DNA of 61,698 bases from Lachnospiraceae bacterium (GCA_024692715.1 JAILMH010000041.1:1-61698), one strand, 5' to 3'; shown: positions 7,831 to 15,258, counted from the first letter of the stretch. Notes: generated by a model not told the origin, from the letters alone. Numbers and translations: made by a program.

Positions 7831-7875
7831 TCTCAAAATCGCCAACATAAGGCTCATTCGAGCTATGACATAAGT
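7831..7875 (+). repeat. 45-bp direct repeat, copy 1
   Basis: The segment that begins TCTCAAAATCGCCAACATAA and ends GAGCTATGACATAAGT differs from the copy at 9231-9275 in one base. It is non-coding and contains stops in the plus frames. It lies just after a cassette terminator and before an RHS scrap. Confidence 0.9.
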
Positions 7876-7990
7876 TTAATTATGAATGTGTCAAAACACT
7901 AGGCTATATTCCATCAAAGGGCGCAGCTGAGACTTATTACACAGTAGTAACTAATACACTTGGCGATGTTTCAGAAATCTATGATAACAA
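7869..7990 (+). pseudogene. RHS repeat remnant
   Basis: An open stretch reads LGYIPSKGAAETYYTVVTNT, LGDVSEIYDNN. ETYY-VVTN-LGDV-EIYD is the standard RHS strand pair before the core end. No start codon; the reading frame continues only into the ribosome-binding region of the next gene. It is evidence for another lost RHS tip. Confidence 0.75.
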
Positions 7991-8022
7991 TGCTAGTGCA
8001 TTGATTTTCAAAAGGAGATCAG

Positions 8023-8466
8023 ATGAAGGAATATATTGTTTTATTAGTATATGAGTTGTTTTTTTACCTGATAGGTTTATATAACAGATACAGAGGGCAT
8101 ACAGTTTGTATTCATGGTAAGTTATGTAAAATTGTGTTTTTAAATTTAAATGAACGAATAAATAAAGGTTCAGTACTAGGTATTATGATGTGTGCATCTA
8201 TGGAAATAATGGCTTTGATCACTGTATTATTTGCTCTTGTTATTGCACCAAATAGCATATATTATTGCCGTGATTTAATATATTTAATGTTAGCAAGTCT
8301 CTTTTTGAGTGGAGGAATGTCATGCGTAGATTATGTTAGATATGATGCACAAAAAGTATTAGATAAGATACTTGTGACCATTTATTCAGTTATATTTGCA
8401 GTATTTTCTATATTGCTTTTTATAGTTGCTGTAGTTGACATTATTAAGAAAGCAACTATCTTCTAA
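8023..8466 (+). CDS. Four-helix membrane protein, probable membrane immunity protein
   Basis: This 147-residue protein has a strong ribosome-binding site (AAAAGGAGATCAG). Hydrophobic segments lie at about residues 4-20, 50-72, 82-100 and 118-142, so four membrane helices are likely. Small multi-span proteins in toxin arrays often protect against pore-forming or membrane-targeting toxins; that role is inferred. No family is recognised. The gene follows an RHS scrap directly, which fits the toxin-tip/immunity order. Confidence 0.6.
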   Translation: MKEYIVLLVYELFFYLIGLYNRYRGHTVCIHGKLCKIVFLNLNERINKGSVLGIMMCASMEIMALITVLFALVIAPNSIYYCRDLIYLMLASLFLSGGMSCVDYVRYDAQKVLDKILVTIYSVIFAVFSILLFIVAVVDIIKKATIF

Positions 8467-8478
8467 TAGGGGAAGAAT

Positions 8479-8580
8479 ATGGGAACAACTAAGTTTCATT
8501 TTCATGCAGAGCAGTGGATTTATTCAGAAACTGATAAAATATGGAACTATTATAATACTTTAATAAGAATAAAAGGTTGA
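8479..8580 (+). CDS. Small ORF of 33 residues
   Basis: An ATG behind GGGGAAGAAT opens a 33-residue frame (MGTTKFHFHAEQWIYSETDK...) that stops four bases before the next gene. The ribosome-binding site and the tight spacing suggest it is translated or is the head of a truncated gene. No similarity recognised. Confidence 0.35.
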   Translation: MGTTKFHFHAEQWIYSETDKIWNYYNTLIRIKG

Positions 8581-8584
8581 TGAT

Positions 8585-8959
8585 ATGAAAATAAAAATTA
8601 TAAAAATCGATTCTGATAATGTTTTTTTCTTATCTCAATATGGTCAGTGTTATGGAAAATGGAAAAATGAATATATGCCTACACTTGGAGAATATAGTGT
8701 AGAATTTGACTATCCACATATGCTTAATAAGCAAAATATTCGAAAAGTCAAAGACGATAATACGGGTAAAATGGTGGATAAAGATGAAAAAATTTTAATT
8801 GTCGGAAAAGTTGATGAATTGGAGAAGGGATATATTTCAATAAAACTAGGAAATGATTATATTGGATTTGAAATAGAGAATAACGTTGCACTAAAACAAG
8901 GGGATGCTGTAGAAATAAGGCTTGAGGAGATAAATATTTATGATGAAAATGTTTTTTAA
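8585..8959 (+). CDS. Hypothetical beta-rich protein, probable immunity protein
   Basis: A 124-residue protein beginning MKIKIIKIDSDNVFFLSQYG. Alternating strands and a C-terminal stretch with ALKQGDAVEIRLEEI suggest an OB-like or small barrel fold. It follows the 33-residue ORF with four bases between. No signal peptide. Family not recognised; the context is the same toxin-immunity array. Confidence 0.5.
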   Translation: MKIKIIKIDSDNVFFLSQYGQCYGKWKNEYMPTLGEYSVEFDYPHMLNKQNIRKVKDDNTGKMVDKDEKILIVGKVDELEKGYISIKLGNDYIGFEIENNVALKQGDAVEIRLEEINIYDENVF

Positions 8960-9080
8960 GTAAATAACAAAAGTTAAGTATTTAGAAATAAGCTGCATGG
9001 GGCTGTTGCATTACGATGTTTGATCATCTTAGTGTAATGGTCCCGAATTAATTTTGAAAAATCAAAGCTTAAAACCATAG

Positions 9081-9203
9081 TGTGAAGGCATCATAGAATA
9101 CATACTGAATGGAAACACAATACTCGCAGAAGTAAAGAGTAACGGCGAGCGGATTAACTACTATTACAGCGGAAATGGAACTCTTCTGCAGCTAGTGCAT
9201 TGA
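9081..9203 (+). pseudogene. RHS repeat remnant
   Basis: A start-less frame reads IIEYILNGNTILAEVKSNGE, RINYYYSGNGTLLQLVH, then stops. The pattern Y-L-G-N-I-E...YYY-GNG is that of RHS repeats near the core end. Just before it (9039-9080) another frame ends in PELILKNQSLKP, which repeats the tail at 11821-11859. This is a join of two decayed pieces. Confidence 0.7.
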
Positions 9204-9230
9204 CACGTTCTAAATCAAACTAATGTCATA

Positions 9231-9275
9231 TCTCGAAATCGCCAACATAAGGCTCATTCGAGCTATGACATAAGT
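9231..9275 (+). repeat. 45-bp direct repeat, copy 2
   Basis: Second copy of the repeat at 7831-7875, one mismatch, offset exactly 1400 bases. It lies between an RHS scrap and the start of the split CdiI-like gene. Confidence 0.9.
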
Positions 9276-9316
9276 AAGATAGAGGCATTATTTGAACCGT
9301 ATGGAGGTATTAGATA

Positions 9317-9466
9317 ATGAAAAAAATTAAAGAAATATATGACTGTACATCTATAAAGAAAGATGAATTGTTTCCTTTAGAAATTTGGTATAACAAATTA
9401 ATAGAAAAGGAATATGCAGAAATAAATTTGGTAGATGTACTGAAAATGTTAAGGCAAGAAGTATTT
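9317..9466 (+). CDS. CdiI-like immunity protein, exon 1
   Basis: The first 50 residues of a CdiI-type (contact-dependent inhibition) immunity protein. It starts at an ATG behind GGAGG (9303-9307). It contains the N-terminal helix block and the phrase INLVDVLKMLRQEVF, a hallmark of this family (usually LRQ-hydrophobic-F). Read through, the frame stops at 9482-9484, far too early. The second half, in family order, resumes at 11484. The interrupting DNA is a predicted group I intron. Joining 9466 to 11484 gives a continuous 134-residue protein of normal family length. If the intron does not splice, the gene is dead. Confidence 0.75.
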
Positions 9467-9636
9467 GTTGGGCAACATAGATAAAATTCATTATAATGAA
9501 TACCCTTCGTATCTCGCAAGAGGTGCGAACTCAGTGTTAAATGCTTTTAATCCCTAAGAGCCTTACACCTAAACAGCAGTCTGAAAAGGCAAGCTGAACG
9601 GTGCGAAAGCAGAAAAAAACGTAAGGATGGCATAAG

Positions 9637-9794
9637 GTCAACTACCCCGACCTACGGCTAACGCCTTAGAGGTCGGAGCTTGTAACTGCCCTGTGGTATG
9701 ACGGATTACTCCTTCCACATTTAGTCGTTTAGCATTATTGCTAAAAGTGGCATTACATCATAGGCACGTTGACACGTACCTGTACTACAGAGAT
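9637..9794 (-). ncRNA. Presumed omega-RNA region of the antisense TnpB element
   Basis: Downstream of the tnpB stop on the minus strand lies conserved-looking structured DNA ending in the hairpin CCGACCT...AGGTCGG and GGTAGTTGAC. This is where TnpB guide RNAs are made. The guide would come from the intron sequence just beyond (below 9637). Extent is inferred. Confidence 0.5.
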
Positions 9795-10928
9795 TTACTC
9801 CGTAGCAACTGCATCAGGTACTAATAGTTCTATTCCCATACGATGCAGATTCATAGCTCCAATGCGGTCATCGTTAGATTTATAACCACAGTTTTTACAA
9901 CAGAAAAGATGAATTTTCTTGTTGCGGTTAGTCTTTTCTGTATGACCACATTTAGGACAAGTTTGGCTTGTATAAGCAGGATTAACCTTTTCTACAAGCT
10001 GATGATGCTTTAAGGCTTTGTAAGATAGTTTCTGTTCTAAATCATAGTAAGACCATGATACAGATACATAACGCTCTTTAATCTTGACCCTTTCAGTGGC
10101 AGAGCGGATACCTGTCAAATCTTCGATTACGAACAAGGTGCCATCGGGATTATTCTCAACGAGTGCCTTAGAGATACAATGATTAACATCCTGTATCCAA
10201 CGGTTTTCTCGTTGACCGATAGACTTTATTCTTTTACGAGATGACGGGGTTCCGACCTGCTGCAACTGTTTACGCAAAGCCTTATAATGGGCACGTTTTT
10301 GTTTAATAACATTGCCGTCATAGAATACAGATTTACCCTTACTATCGTATGTAGTAGCAAGAAACCTTATTCCACGGTCTATACCAACCACATTAGAAAC
10401 TTCTGATTTATTAAGTCCAGAAATCTCATATGTTACAGGTATATGTAAGAAAAACATTCCGTGTTTATTGACAAGTTTAGCTGTACCAAATTTGCAGCTA
10501 TCAGCAAAATACTGCTCAAAACCTTTTTTGTAGAAAGATACCTTAATACGTCCATTTAGTGTATTAACAGAAAAAATATCGTTCTTGTTATTGAGAGAAT
10601 AATCCCTATTCCATACAAGGTCCAACTGAGGAAGTCTAAATACAGGCTTTATCCACTCTTTCTGATTTTCGAGAATGGTCTTGTATTTAGCAATAACTGT
10701 TCGTACACAAGAAACTGCCATCTGAGAACGGAGACCATAAATTTCACGTACTTGATAGTAAGTATCTTTCTGTACACTATAACGACTAAGGTTATGTGTT
10801 TTGTATATGTATTCAGAGACATATTTACAAGCATCAGAATAAGCCTTCATGGTATCGCAGAGTATCTGCTTATCAAAAGGATTTACTAAAATCTGAAGTT
10901 TTGCTGTAATTGTCTGCTCCATATACAA
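9795..10928 (-). CDS. tnpB: TnpB RNA-guided nuclease, intact
   Basis: A 377-residue TnpB of normal length. Motifs in order: RuvC I VVGIDRGIRFLATTYD, RuvC II LFVIEDLTGIRSATER, zinc ribbon CPKCGHTEKTNR...CCKNCG, RuvC III NDDRIGAMNLHR. All three acids and all four Cys are present, so the nuclease may be active. The ATG at 10928 gives MYMEQTITAK; a second Met two residues on is closer to other family members. It reads opposite to the intron and immunity gene that enclose it. Coding DNA is less AT-rich than the immunity genes around it, consistent with arrival from outside. Confidence 0.92.
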   Translation of the reverse strand: MYMEQTITAKLQILVNPFDKQILCDTMKAYSDACKYVSEYIYKTHNLSRYSVQKDTYYQVREIYGLRSQMAVSCVRTVIAKYKTILENQKEWIKPVFRLPQLDLVWNRDYSLNNKNDIFSVNTLNGRIKVSFYKKGFEQYFADSCKFGTAKLVNKHGMFFLHIPVTYEISGLNKSEVSNVVGIDRGIRFLATTYDSKGKSVFYDGNVIKQKRAHYKALRKQLQQVGTPSSRKRIKSIGQRENRWIQDVNHCISKALVENNPDGTLFVIEDLTGIRSATERVKIKERYVSVSWSYYDLEQKLSYKALKHHQLVEKVNPAYTSQTCPKCGHTEKTNRNKKIHLFCCKNCGYKSNDDRIGAMNLHRMGIELLVPDAVATE

Positions 10929-11483
10929 TACCTACTTTCTTTCGCCAAAAGTATTATATCATATATTTTGGTGAAGAACAATGTTGTATAAAGAATATAC
11001 GCCGCTAAAACGGGCATTCCTCCCACGACTTATAGAAGTCGGGGCCTCCTGCCCTGCGGCGTTGGTGAAAATAAATTGTGACCGCTTGAAAACGTATGTC
11101 CTAAGTGCTTATACAATGGGTGTTTAGCAGGGAAAGTCCTAAGTCAGAAATGATATGGAAAACCCCCAACGACTATCTCCTTGAGGGAGAGTAAAACCAC
11201 AAGCTAATGGTGGAAGAAAAATACTGCCCCACTTTTATAAGTGGGCGAAGATATAGTCTGCGCTGGCATGAAAGTGTCAGAGGTCTGCTGGTAACAGTAA
11301 GACTGCATTAGGAGTTGCGTCCTAATGTGAACAAGATAAATATATATATATCAAATCTATACAAGTACATTGGTATGGTATCGCTATCGAGATATCGTTA
11401 TCTCAGAGGTCATTGAGAAATTAGTTGTTAATGTAAAGTACAACAAAGTATAGATACTGTAGATTTATATATATTTATCACAG

Positions 11484-11738
11484 CGGACGGCGGTTAAAAG
11501 AGCAATATATTTCTTACAAAAAAATCCTATAATTGGGGAATTATTTGACGGAGAACTTTTAGAGGAATTGTGTGCTGAAAAGACAAAGCAATACTTAAAG
11601 TATAGAAAGGAATTGAAGGTTATCGTAAGGAACGCGAAGAAAGAAATTATAAAATATGATTGGCTTGTTGAGGAGGAAATGGATGCGTATTGTGAGTGTC
11701 TTGAAAATCTGAAAAAAGAATTATGCCATAAAATATAA
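11484..11738 (+). CDS. CdiI-like immunity protein, exon 2
   Basis: The C-terminal 84 residues of the split immunity protein. It opens with TAVKRAIYFLQKNPIIGELF and DGELLEEL, the central signature of CdiI-type immunity proteins (hydrophobic-K-A-I-FL--NP--GE-(Y/F)DGELL). Two long charged helices follow, ending ENLKKELCHKI. There is no start codon or ribosome-binding site in front of it, so it is only useful if spliced to 9317-9466. The residue order and spacing across the gap match the family, with no duplicated or missing block. Confidence 0.75.
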   Translation, partial: RTAVKRAIYFLQKNPIIGELFDGELLEELCAEKTKQYLKYRKELKVIVRNAKKEIIKYDWLVEEEMDAYCECLENLKKELCHKI

Positions 11739-11739
11739 T

Positions 11740-11859
11740 AAGTACGGAAATCTGGCAAAGATACCGCCTAAGGTGAGTATTTCAAAAACAATAGGAAGGA
11801 TCAACGGGAAAAGTAACATCGGCTCCGAATTGATTTTGAAAATCAATACTAAAAAGTGA
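11740..11859 (+). pseudogene. Toxin or RHS tail remnant
   Basis: A start-less frame reads KYGNLAKIPPKVSISKTIGR, INGKSNIGSELILKINTKK. It directly follows the immunity exon. A shorter version of its end (ELILK) is found at 9039-9080, which suggests that both descend from one toxin tip. No family recognised. Confidence 0.4.
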
Positions 11860-11874
11860 AATATTAAAAGAAAA

Positions 11875-11912
11875 GGACATTAGCTCTTAATGATGCTAAT
11901 GTCCCTTTACGG
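11875..11912. terminator. Cassette terminator, copy 2 (bidirectional)
   Basis: A perfect 10-bp stem, GGACATTAGC (11875-11884) with GCTAATGTCC (11895-11904), is flanked by CTTT on the plus side and by a T-rich run on the minus side. It can end both the toxin array and the convergent prs operon. It repeats the terminator at 7755-7788. Confidence 0.8.
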
Positions 11913-11936
11913 TAAATCTAATAAATTATGTTAGGT

Positions 11937-13121
11937 TCAAAGTTCGCCGTTTTTGTATCTTGCCACGAGTTTCTGGATTCTTCCATTTGGATTAAGAAGA
12001 TCGCTGATAGAGGAGTCGTGGTTAAGTGTATCTACGATGAAAGCGATATATTTACTCATATCACATGAGATATAATACTCTCTCTGGAGAAGCTCAGGTG
12101 TCTGATAAATACAGTTTGTTGTAAGAACTCTGTCGATAAGTCCTTTATCATAAGCTTCATCGAAGTCCTTAAGACCATTTGTGAAAAGACCAAATGTTGC
12201 CATAACAAAGATTCGGTTAGCTTTACGAGCTTTAAGCTCCTTGGCTACGTCAAGGATACTTTCGCCGGATGAGATCATATCGTCGATAACGATTACATCT
12301 TTACCTTCGATGTTTGCACCGAGGAATTCATGTGCAACGATAGGATTCTTTCCATCGATAACAGTAGTATAATCACGTCTCTTGTAGAACATACCCATAT
12401 CAAGGCCAAGTACATTTGCGAGATAGATCGCACGGTTCATACCGCCTTCATCAGGGCTGATCACCATCATATGGTCTGAATCGATAGTGAGATCCTTAAC
12501 GTTGTTAAGAAGACCTTTCATAAACTGATAAGCAGGCTGAATTGTCTCAAAACCGTGAAGTGGAATAGCGTTCTGTACTCGAGCATCGTGTGCATCGAAT
12601 GTAATGATGTTGTCAACGCCCATTTTGATGAGTTCCTGCAGTGCGATAGCACAGTCAAGTGACTCTCTTGATGTTCTTCTGTGCTGACGTCCTTCATAAA
12701 GGAATGGCATGATGACATTAATACGTCTTGCCTTACCGCCTATAGCACCAATGATACGTTTAAGATCCTGATAGTGATCATCAGGGGACATGTGATTAAC
12801 CTTGCCACAAAGTTTGTAAGTCTTTGAATAGTTGCAAACATCGACAAGAAGGAACAGATCCATTCCTCGGATAGACTCGTTGATGGCTGCCTTAGCCTCA
12901 CCTGAGCCGAATCTGGAAAGTGTTGTCCTGATTACATAAGAATCTCTCTGATAACCGGCGAACGCAAGAGAATTCTTGTGCTCGTTCTCACGTTCAGTTC
13001 TCCAGTCAACAAGGTATTTGTCAACCTTAGAACCGAGTTCTGTACATCCGGAGAGAGGGATAACACCAAGTTTACCTACCGGAATGCTGTCAAGCTTACG
13101 TTTTCCTTCGTGAATTGCCAT
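11937..13121 (-). CDS. prs: Ribose-phosphate pyrophosphokinase, long form
   Basis: Makes PRPP from ribose-5-phosphate and ATP for purine, pyrimidine, His, Trp and NAD synthesis. In the 394 residues are MPFLYEGRQHRRTSRES (about 138-154), FDAHD (175-179), ISPDEGG (221-227) and the PRPP loop VIVIDDMISSGES (276-288). The usual Prs has about 315 residues; the extra length is mainly an N-terminal stretch and an extended C-terminus. The canonical RYARQDR is replaced by EGRQHRRTSRES. It is the last gene of the dnaD-dnaI-prs set, 30 bases after dnaI, and borders the toxin array. Confidence 0.9.
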   Translation of the reverse strand: MAIHEGKRKLDSIPVGKLGVIPLSGCTELGSKVDKYLVDWRTERENEHKNSLAFAGYQRDSYVIRTTLSRFGSGEAKAAINESIRGMDLFLLVDVCNYSKTYKLCGKVNHMSPDDHYQDLKRIIGAIGGKARRINVIMPFLYEGRQHRRTSRESLDCAIALQELIKMGVDNIITFDAHDARVQNAIPLHGFETIQPAYQFMKGLLNNVKDLTIDSDHMMVISPDEGGMNRAIYLANVLGLDMGMFYKRRDYTTVIDGKNPIVAHEFLGANIEGKDVIVIDDMISSGESILDVAKELKARKANRIFVMATFGLFTNGLKDFDEAYDKGLIDRVLTTNCIYQTPELLQREYYISCDMSKYIAFIVDTLNHDSSISDLLNPNGRIQKLVARYKNGEL

Positions 13122-13151
13122 GAAATTTCCTTTCCTCTTAAAGAAAAAATA

Positions 13152-14108
13152 TTAAACCGAGCTCAGTCGTATATCTGAACTTCGGAACCTAAACATATCG
13201 TACCCACTCAACAGTCTTGAGAATACACGCTCCGTATAGGTATCTTTGAGCTGCTCGATCGAAAGATTCGAGGAGATAACTGTAGATTTTTGGCGGAGGT
13301 TTCTCTCATTCAGTATAAGAAAGAGTTGGGATCGAACAAAAGAATTCGGTGTCTCTGTACCGAGATCGTCGATGATCAGTAAATCAGCTTCGTATACGTT
13401 CCGGTATGTATCGGAAGGTACTTCAATATTTCTGTCCCTGTTAAAAGTTACCTTGGCCAGGGTATCAAACAAATTGAATGATGAGAAATAAAGAACTGAA
13501 AATCCTTTGTCGAGGAGCTCCTTTGCAATGCAGTTAGACATAAAAGTCTTACCACTCCCAACATCTCCTAAGAATAACATATTTGTATACTCAATGGCAA
13601 ATTTATCGGTGAAATTCCGGGCTGCCATATATACCTTTTTCATGTTGTCTCTAGCCTCTTCAGAGTATACGTCAAATCTGAATTTCTGAAAATTCTGCTC
13701 ATCAAGTGAAGCGATGATATTTGACTGAGCATAGAGGTCATTGATTATATACTGCCTCAGGCAGTGACACCGCTTATTGTTGATGTAGCCGGTATCTTTG
13801 CAGTCAGGGCAGTCATAACGGATCTCAGCGTAGTCCCGTGGAAAGCCGTATTTCTCAATAAGGCTGTATTTATCAGTACAAAGGCGCTGGATCTCTTCCT
13901 TAAGACCGTTAAAGGCGCTGCGGTCTCCCTGTATATATCTGCCGGCAGACTCGGCTGAGATATCCGCAATTTTGTCGTCAATCGCCTTTAGCGGCGGAAT
14001 CTTAGCGTATAACTCGAGCTGGCGCCTGTGAGCTTCTTCTCTATGGACCATTCTTCGATGATCGTATTCATCGATGATCTTTTTAAATTCTCTGTCTGTG
14101 ATCGGCAT
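13152..14108 (-). CDS. dnaI: Primosomal helicase loader DnaI/DnaC-like ATPase
   Basis: An AAA+ protein of 318 residues that loads the replicative helicase. It has an N-terminal coiled stretch, a Cys cluster (C100, C103, C114, C116: CPDC...RCHC) like the zinc site of DnaI, Walker A GDVGSGKT (181-188) and Walker B LLIIDDLG (243-250). The sensor region has SSNLS. It starts 16 bases after the dnaD stop, so the two primosome proteins are co-expressed. Length is normal for DnaI. Confidence 0.88.
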   Translation of the reverse strand: MPITDREFKKIIDEYDHRRMVHREEAHRRQLELYAKIPPLKAIDDKIADISAESAGRYIQGDRSAFNGLKEEIQRLCTDKYSLIEKYGFPRDYAEIRYDCPDCKDTGYINNKRCHCLRQYIINDLYAQSNIIASLDEQNFQKFRFDVYSEEARDNMKKVYMAARNFTDKFAIEYTNMLFLGDVGSGKTFMSNCIAKELLDKGFSVLYFSSFNLFDTLAKVTFNRDRNIEVPSDTYRNVYEADLLIIDDLGTETPNSFVRSQLFLILNERNLRQKSTVISSNLSIEQLKDTYTERVFSRLLSGYDMFRFRSSDIRLSSV

Positions 14109-14124
14109 AATTTATGTTGTCCTG

Positions 14125-15219
14125 TTAGTTTTTGAAATACTTTTCTTCGAGCGCACTATAATCATAAGTACGTTCATCAAAGTTGCTGACTTTGCGCTGC
14201 TGCGGAGCCGGGGCATTCGGATGAGCTGCCTTGGCATCGCGGAGCTTATCATGGTCGGCATCAAGCTTTGCGATATCGTTTTTGCCTTTTACATTCTTTT
14301 TCTTCCAGTCGGAAAGAATGCTGTCCGCATAGCGGAAACTTGGACGAGCGATGGTACGCATTGTTCTGTTCACTGCTTCAAGGATTATCTCCATGTCGAA
14401 GCCGAACTCGTCCTTCCAACGACGTATGTAATCGATCTCGTTCTTAACAGGGTTTCTTCCATTAAGTCCAAAAGCGTGAAGAACGGAGAAATAGTCTTTG
14501 TTGAATGCGCCTGTCTGAGCTTTGGCAGTTGCGACATTGTCAATGCCCTGCTCATGCCATGCGATGGCAGTAGACTCGATATAGTGCATACTTAAGTGAC
14601 CGCCGTTTACACAATAGTCGATAAGGTACTCGATAAGATCTATCTTAAATCCAAGTTTATCATAAATAAAGAGAACAGTGTTCACATCAGAATAATTTAA
14701 TGGTTTGCCAAGATATCTCTCTGCGATGTAGATAAGTTCGCTCACATCATCACGGGCTTTGAATTTTTCAAGCTGTTCGCGAGGATAAAAAGGTTTTGTA
14801 TCTTTGTGAAGAACTTCCTTTGCAGGAGTGTTGTCTTCATGTGCAGGAGCAGCCGCTTTGATAGGAGTCGGCTGTGCCGGCTGCTTTGGCTGCTGCACAA
14901 GTTTAGGTGATGATCCTGCGATCGGATTAAGACATATTCCGCGGATGTTTTTTTCTTCATCGCGGTCGATAGTGATAAGTCCGATGCGATCCCAGTATTC
15001 GAGGGCACGCACGATGTCCCGCTCTGTATAGTTGAAAAGATCTGCGATGGTGGAAACGGATACCGGCTCGGCATTGCCTGAGCAGCGCAGCAGATATAAA
15101 TAAACTTTTATCTGAGCTTCATTGGCGTCTTTCATGTATACGTCAATAAAGTAATTTGAAATTGAAGTTATTCCTGAGTTGTTTTTTTGATATAAAGTAA
15201 TACTTTTCAAATCCTGCAC
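14125..15219 (-). CDS. dnaD: DnaD-domain replication initiation protein
   Basis: A 364-residue primosome protein. The N-terminal winged helix (about 1-85) has EAQIKVYLYLLRCSG and TIADLFNYTERDIVRALEYW. A Pro/Ala-rich linker follows (about 100-130), then the DnaD C-terminal domain (about 145-310) with ISYIAERYLGKPL-type and IRRWKDEFGFDMEIILEAVN segments. DnaD helps recruit DnaI and helicase to origins and stalled forks. It heads the operon; its promoter lies at 15259-15288, with DnaA boxes upstream. Confidence 0.88.
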   Translation of the reverse strand: MQDLKSITLYQKNNSGITSISNYFIDVYMKDANEAQIKVYLYLLRCSGNAEPVSVSTIADLFNYTERDIVRALEYWDRIGLITIDRDEEKNIRGICLNPIAGSSPKLVQQPKQPAQPTPIKAAAPAHEDNTPAKEVLHKDTKPFYPREQLEKFKARDDVSELIYIAERYLGKPLNYSDVNTVLFIYDKLGFKIDLIEYLIDYCVNGGHLSMHYIESTAIAWHEQGIDNVATAKAQTGAFNKDYFSVLHAFGLNGRNPVKNEIDYIRRWKDEFGFDMEIILEAVNRTMRTIARPSFRYADSILSDWKKKNVKGKNDIAKLDADHDKLRDAKAAHPNAPAPQQRKVSNFDERTYDYSALEEKYFKN

Positions 15220-15258
15220 CTGTCTTTCAGAAACCAGAAACTATTATTAATCGAAAGG

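Larger units (their letters stand above)
9637..11061 (-). mobile_element. TnpB-only IS200/IS605-type element, antisense inside the intron
   Basis: On the minus strand the element starts with a nested hairpin: GCGGCG/CGCCGC (11056-11061 with 11000-11005), GGGC/GCCC and CGACTT/AAGTCG inside. It then runs through tnpB and ends with a hairpin CCGACCT/AGGTCGG (9647-9676) followed by GGGGTAGTTGAC. No tnpA is present, so it would need one from elsewhere. It occupies the P5 loop of the group I intron. Ends are inferred from the hairpins. Confidence 0.75.
9467..11483 (+). ncRNA. Group I self-splicing intron (td-like, IA type) with tnpB element in the P5 loop
   Basis: The catalytic core can be read directly. 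P1: exon GUAUUU (9461-9466) with guide GAAUAC (9498-9503), leaving the required U-G wobble at the splice site. P3: CAGTGTT (9532-9538) with AATACTG (11220-11226). P4: TCCCT (9551-9555) with AGGGA (11129-11133). P5: CTAAACA (9569-9575) with TGTTTAG (11121-11127). P7: GACTAT (11171-11176) with ATAGTC (11253-11258). P7.1 and P7.2 lie between (11176-11190, 11197-11213). P8: CCCACTT/AAGTGGG (11228-11245). P9: 11263-11280. A 17-of-18-bp terminal helix joins 11335-11352 to 11462-11479, four bases before the predicted 3' site (after G11483). Phrases AACGACTAT and AAGATATAGTCTGC match the T4 td intron core. Splice positions are predictions. Confidence 0.85.

Noticed and set aside
7831-9275. CRISPR array
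   Set aside because: Only two copies of the 45-bp repeat exist and they are 1400 bases apart with genes between; no regular spacers and no cas genes.
9310-9519. Minus-strand ORF opposite the first half of the immunity gene
   Set aside because: It is the shadow of the plus-strand exon, which has a ribosome-binding site and recognisable family motifs.
11062-11480. A stand-alone ncRNA or TnpB omega-RNA on the plus strand right of tnpB
   Set aside because: The P3, P4 and P5 partners of this segment lie left of tnpB at 9532-9575, and P7/P8/P9 are those of a group I intron. One split intron explains both sides.
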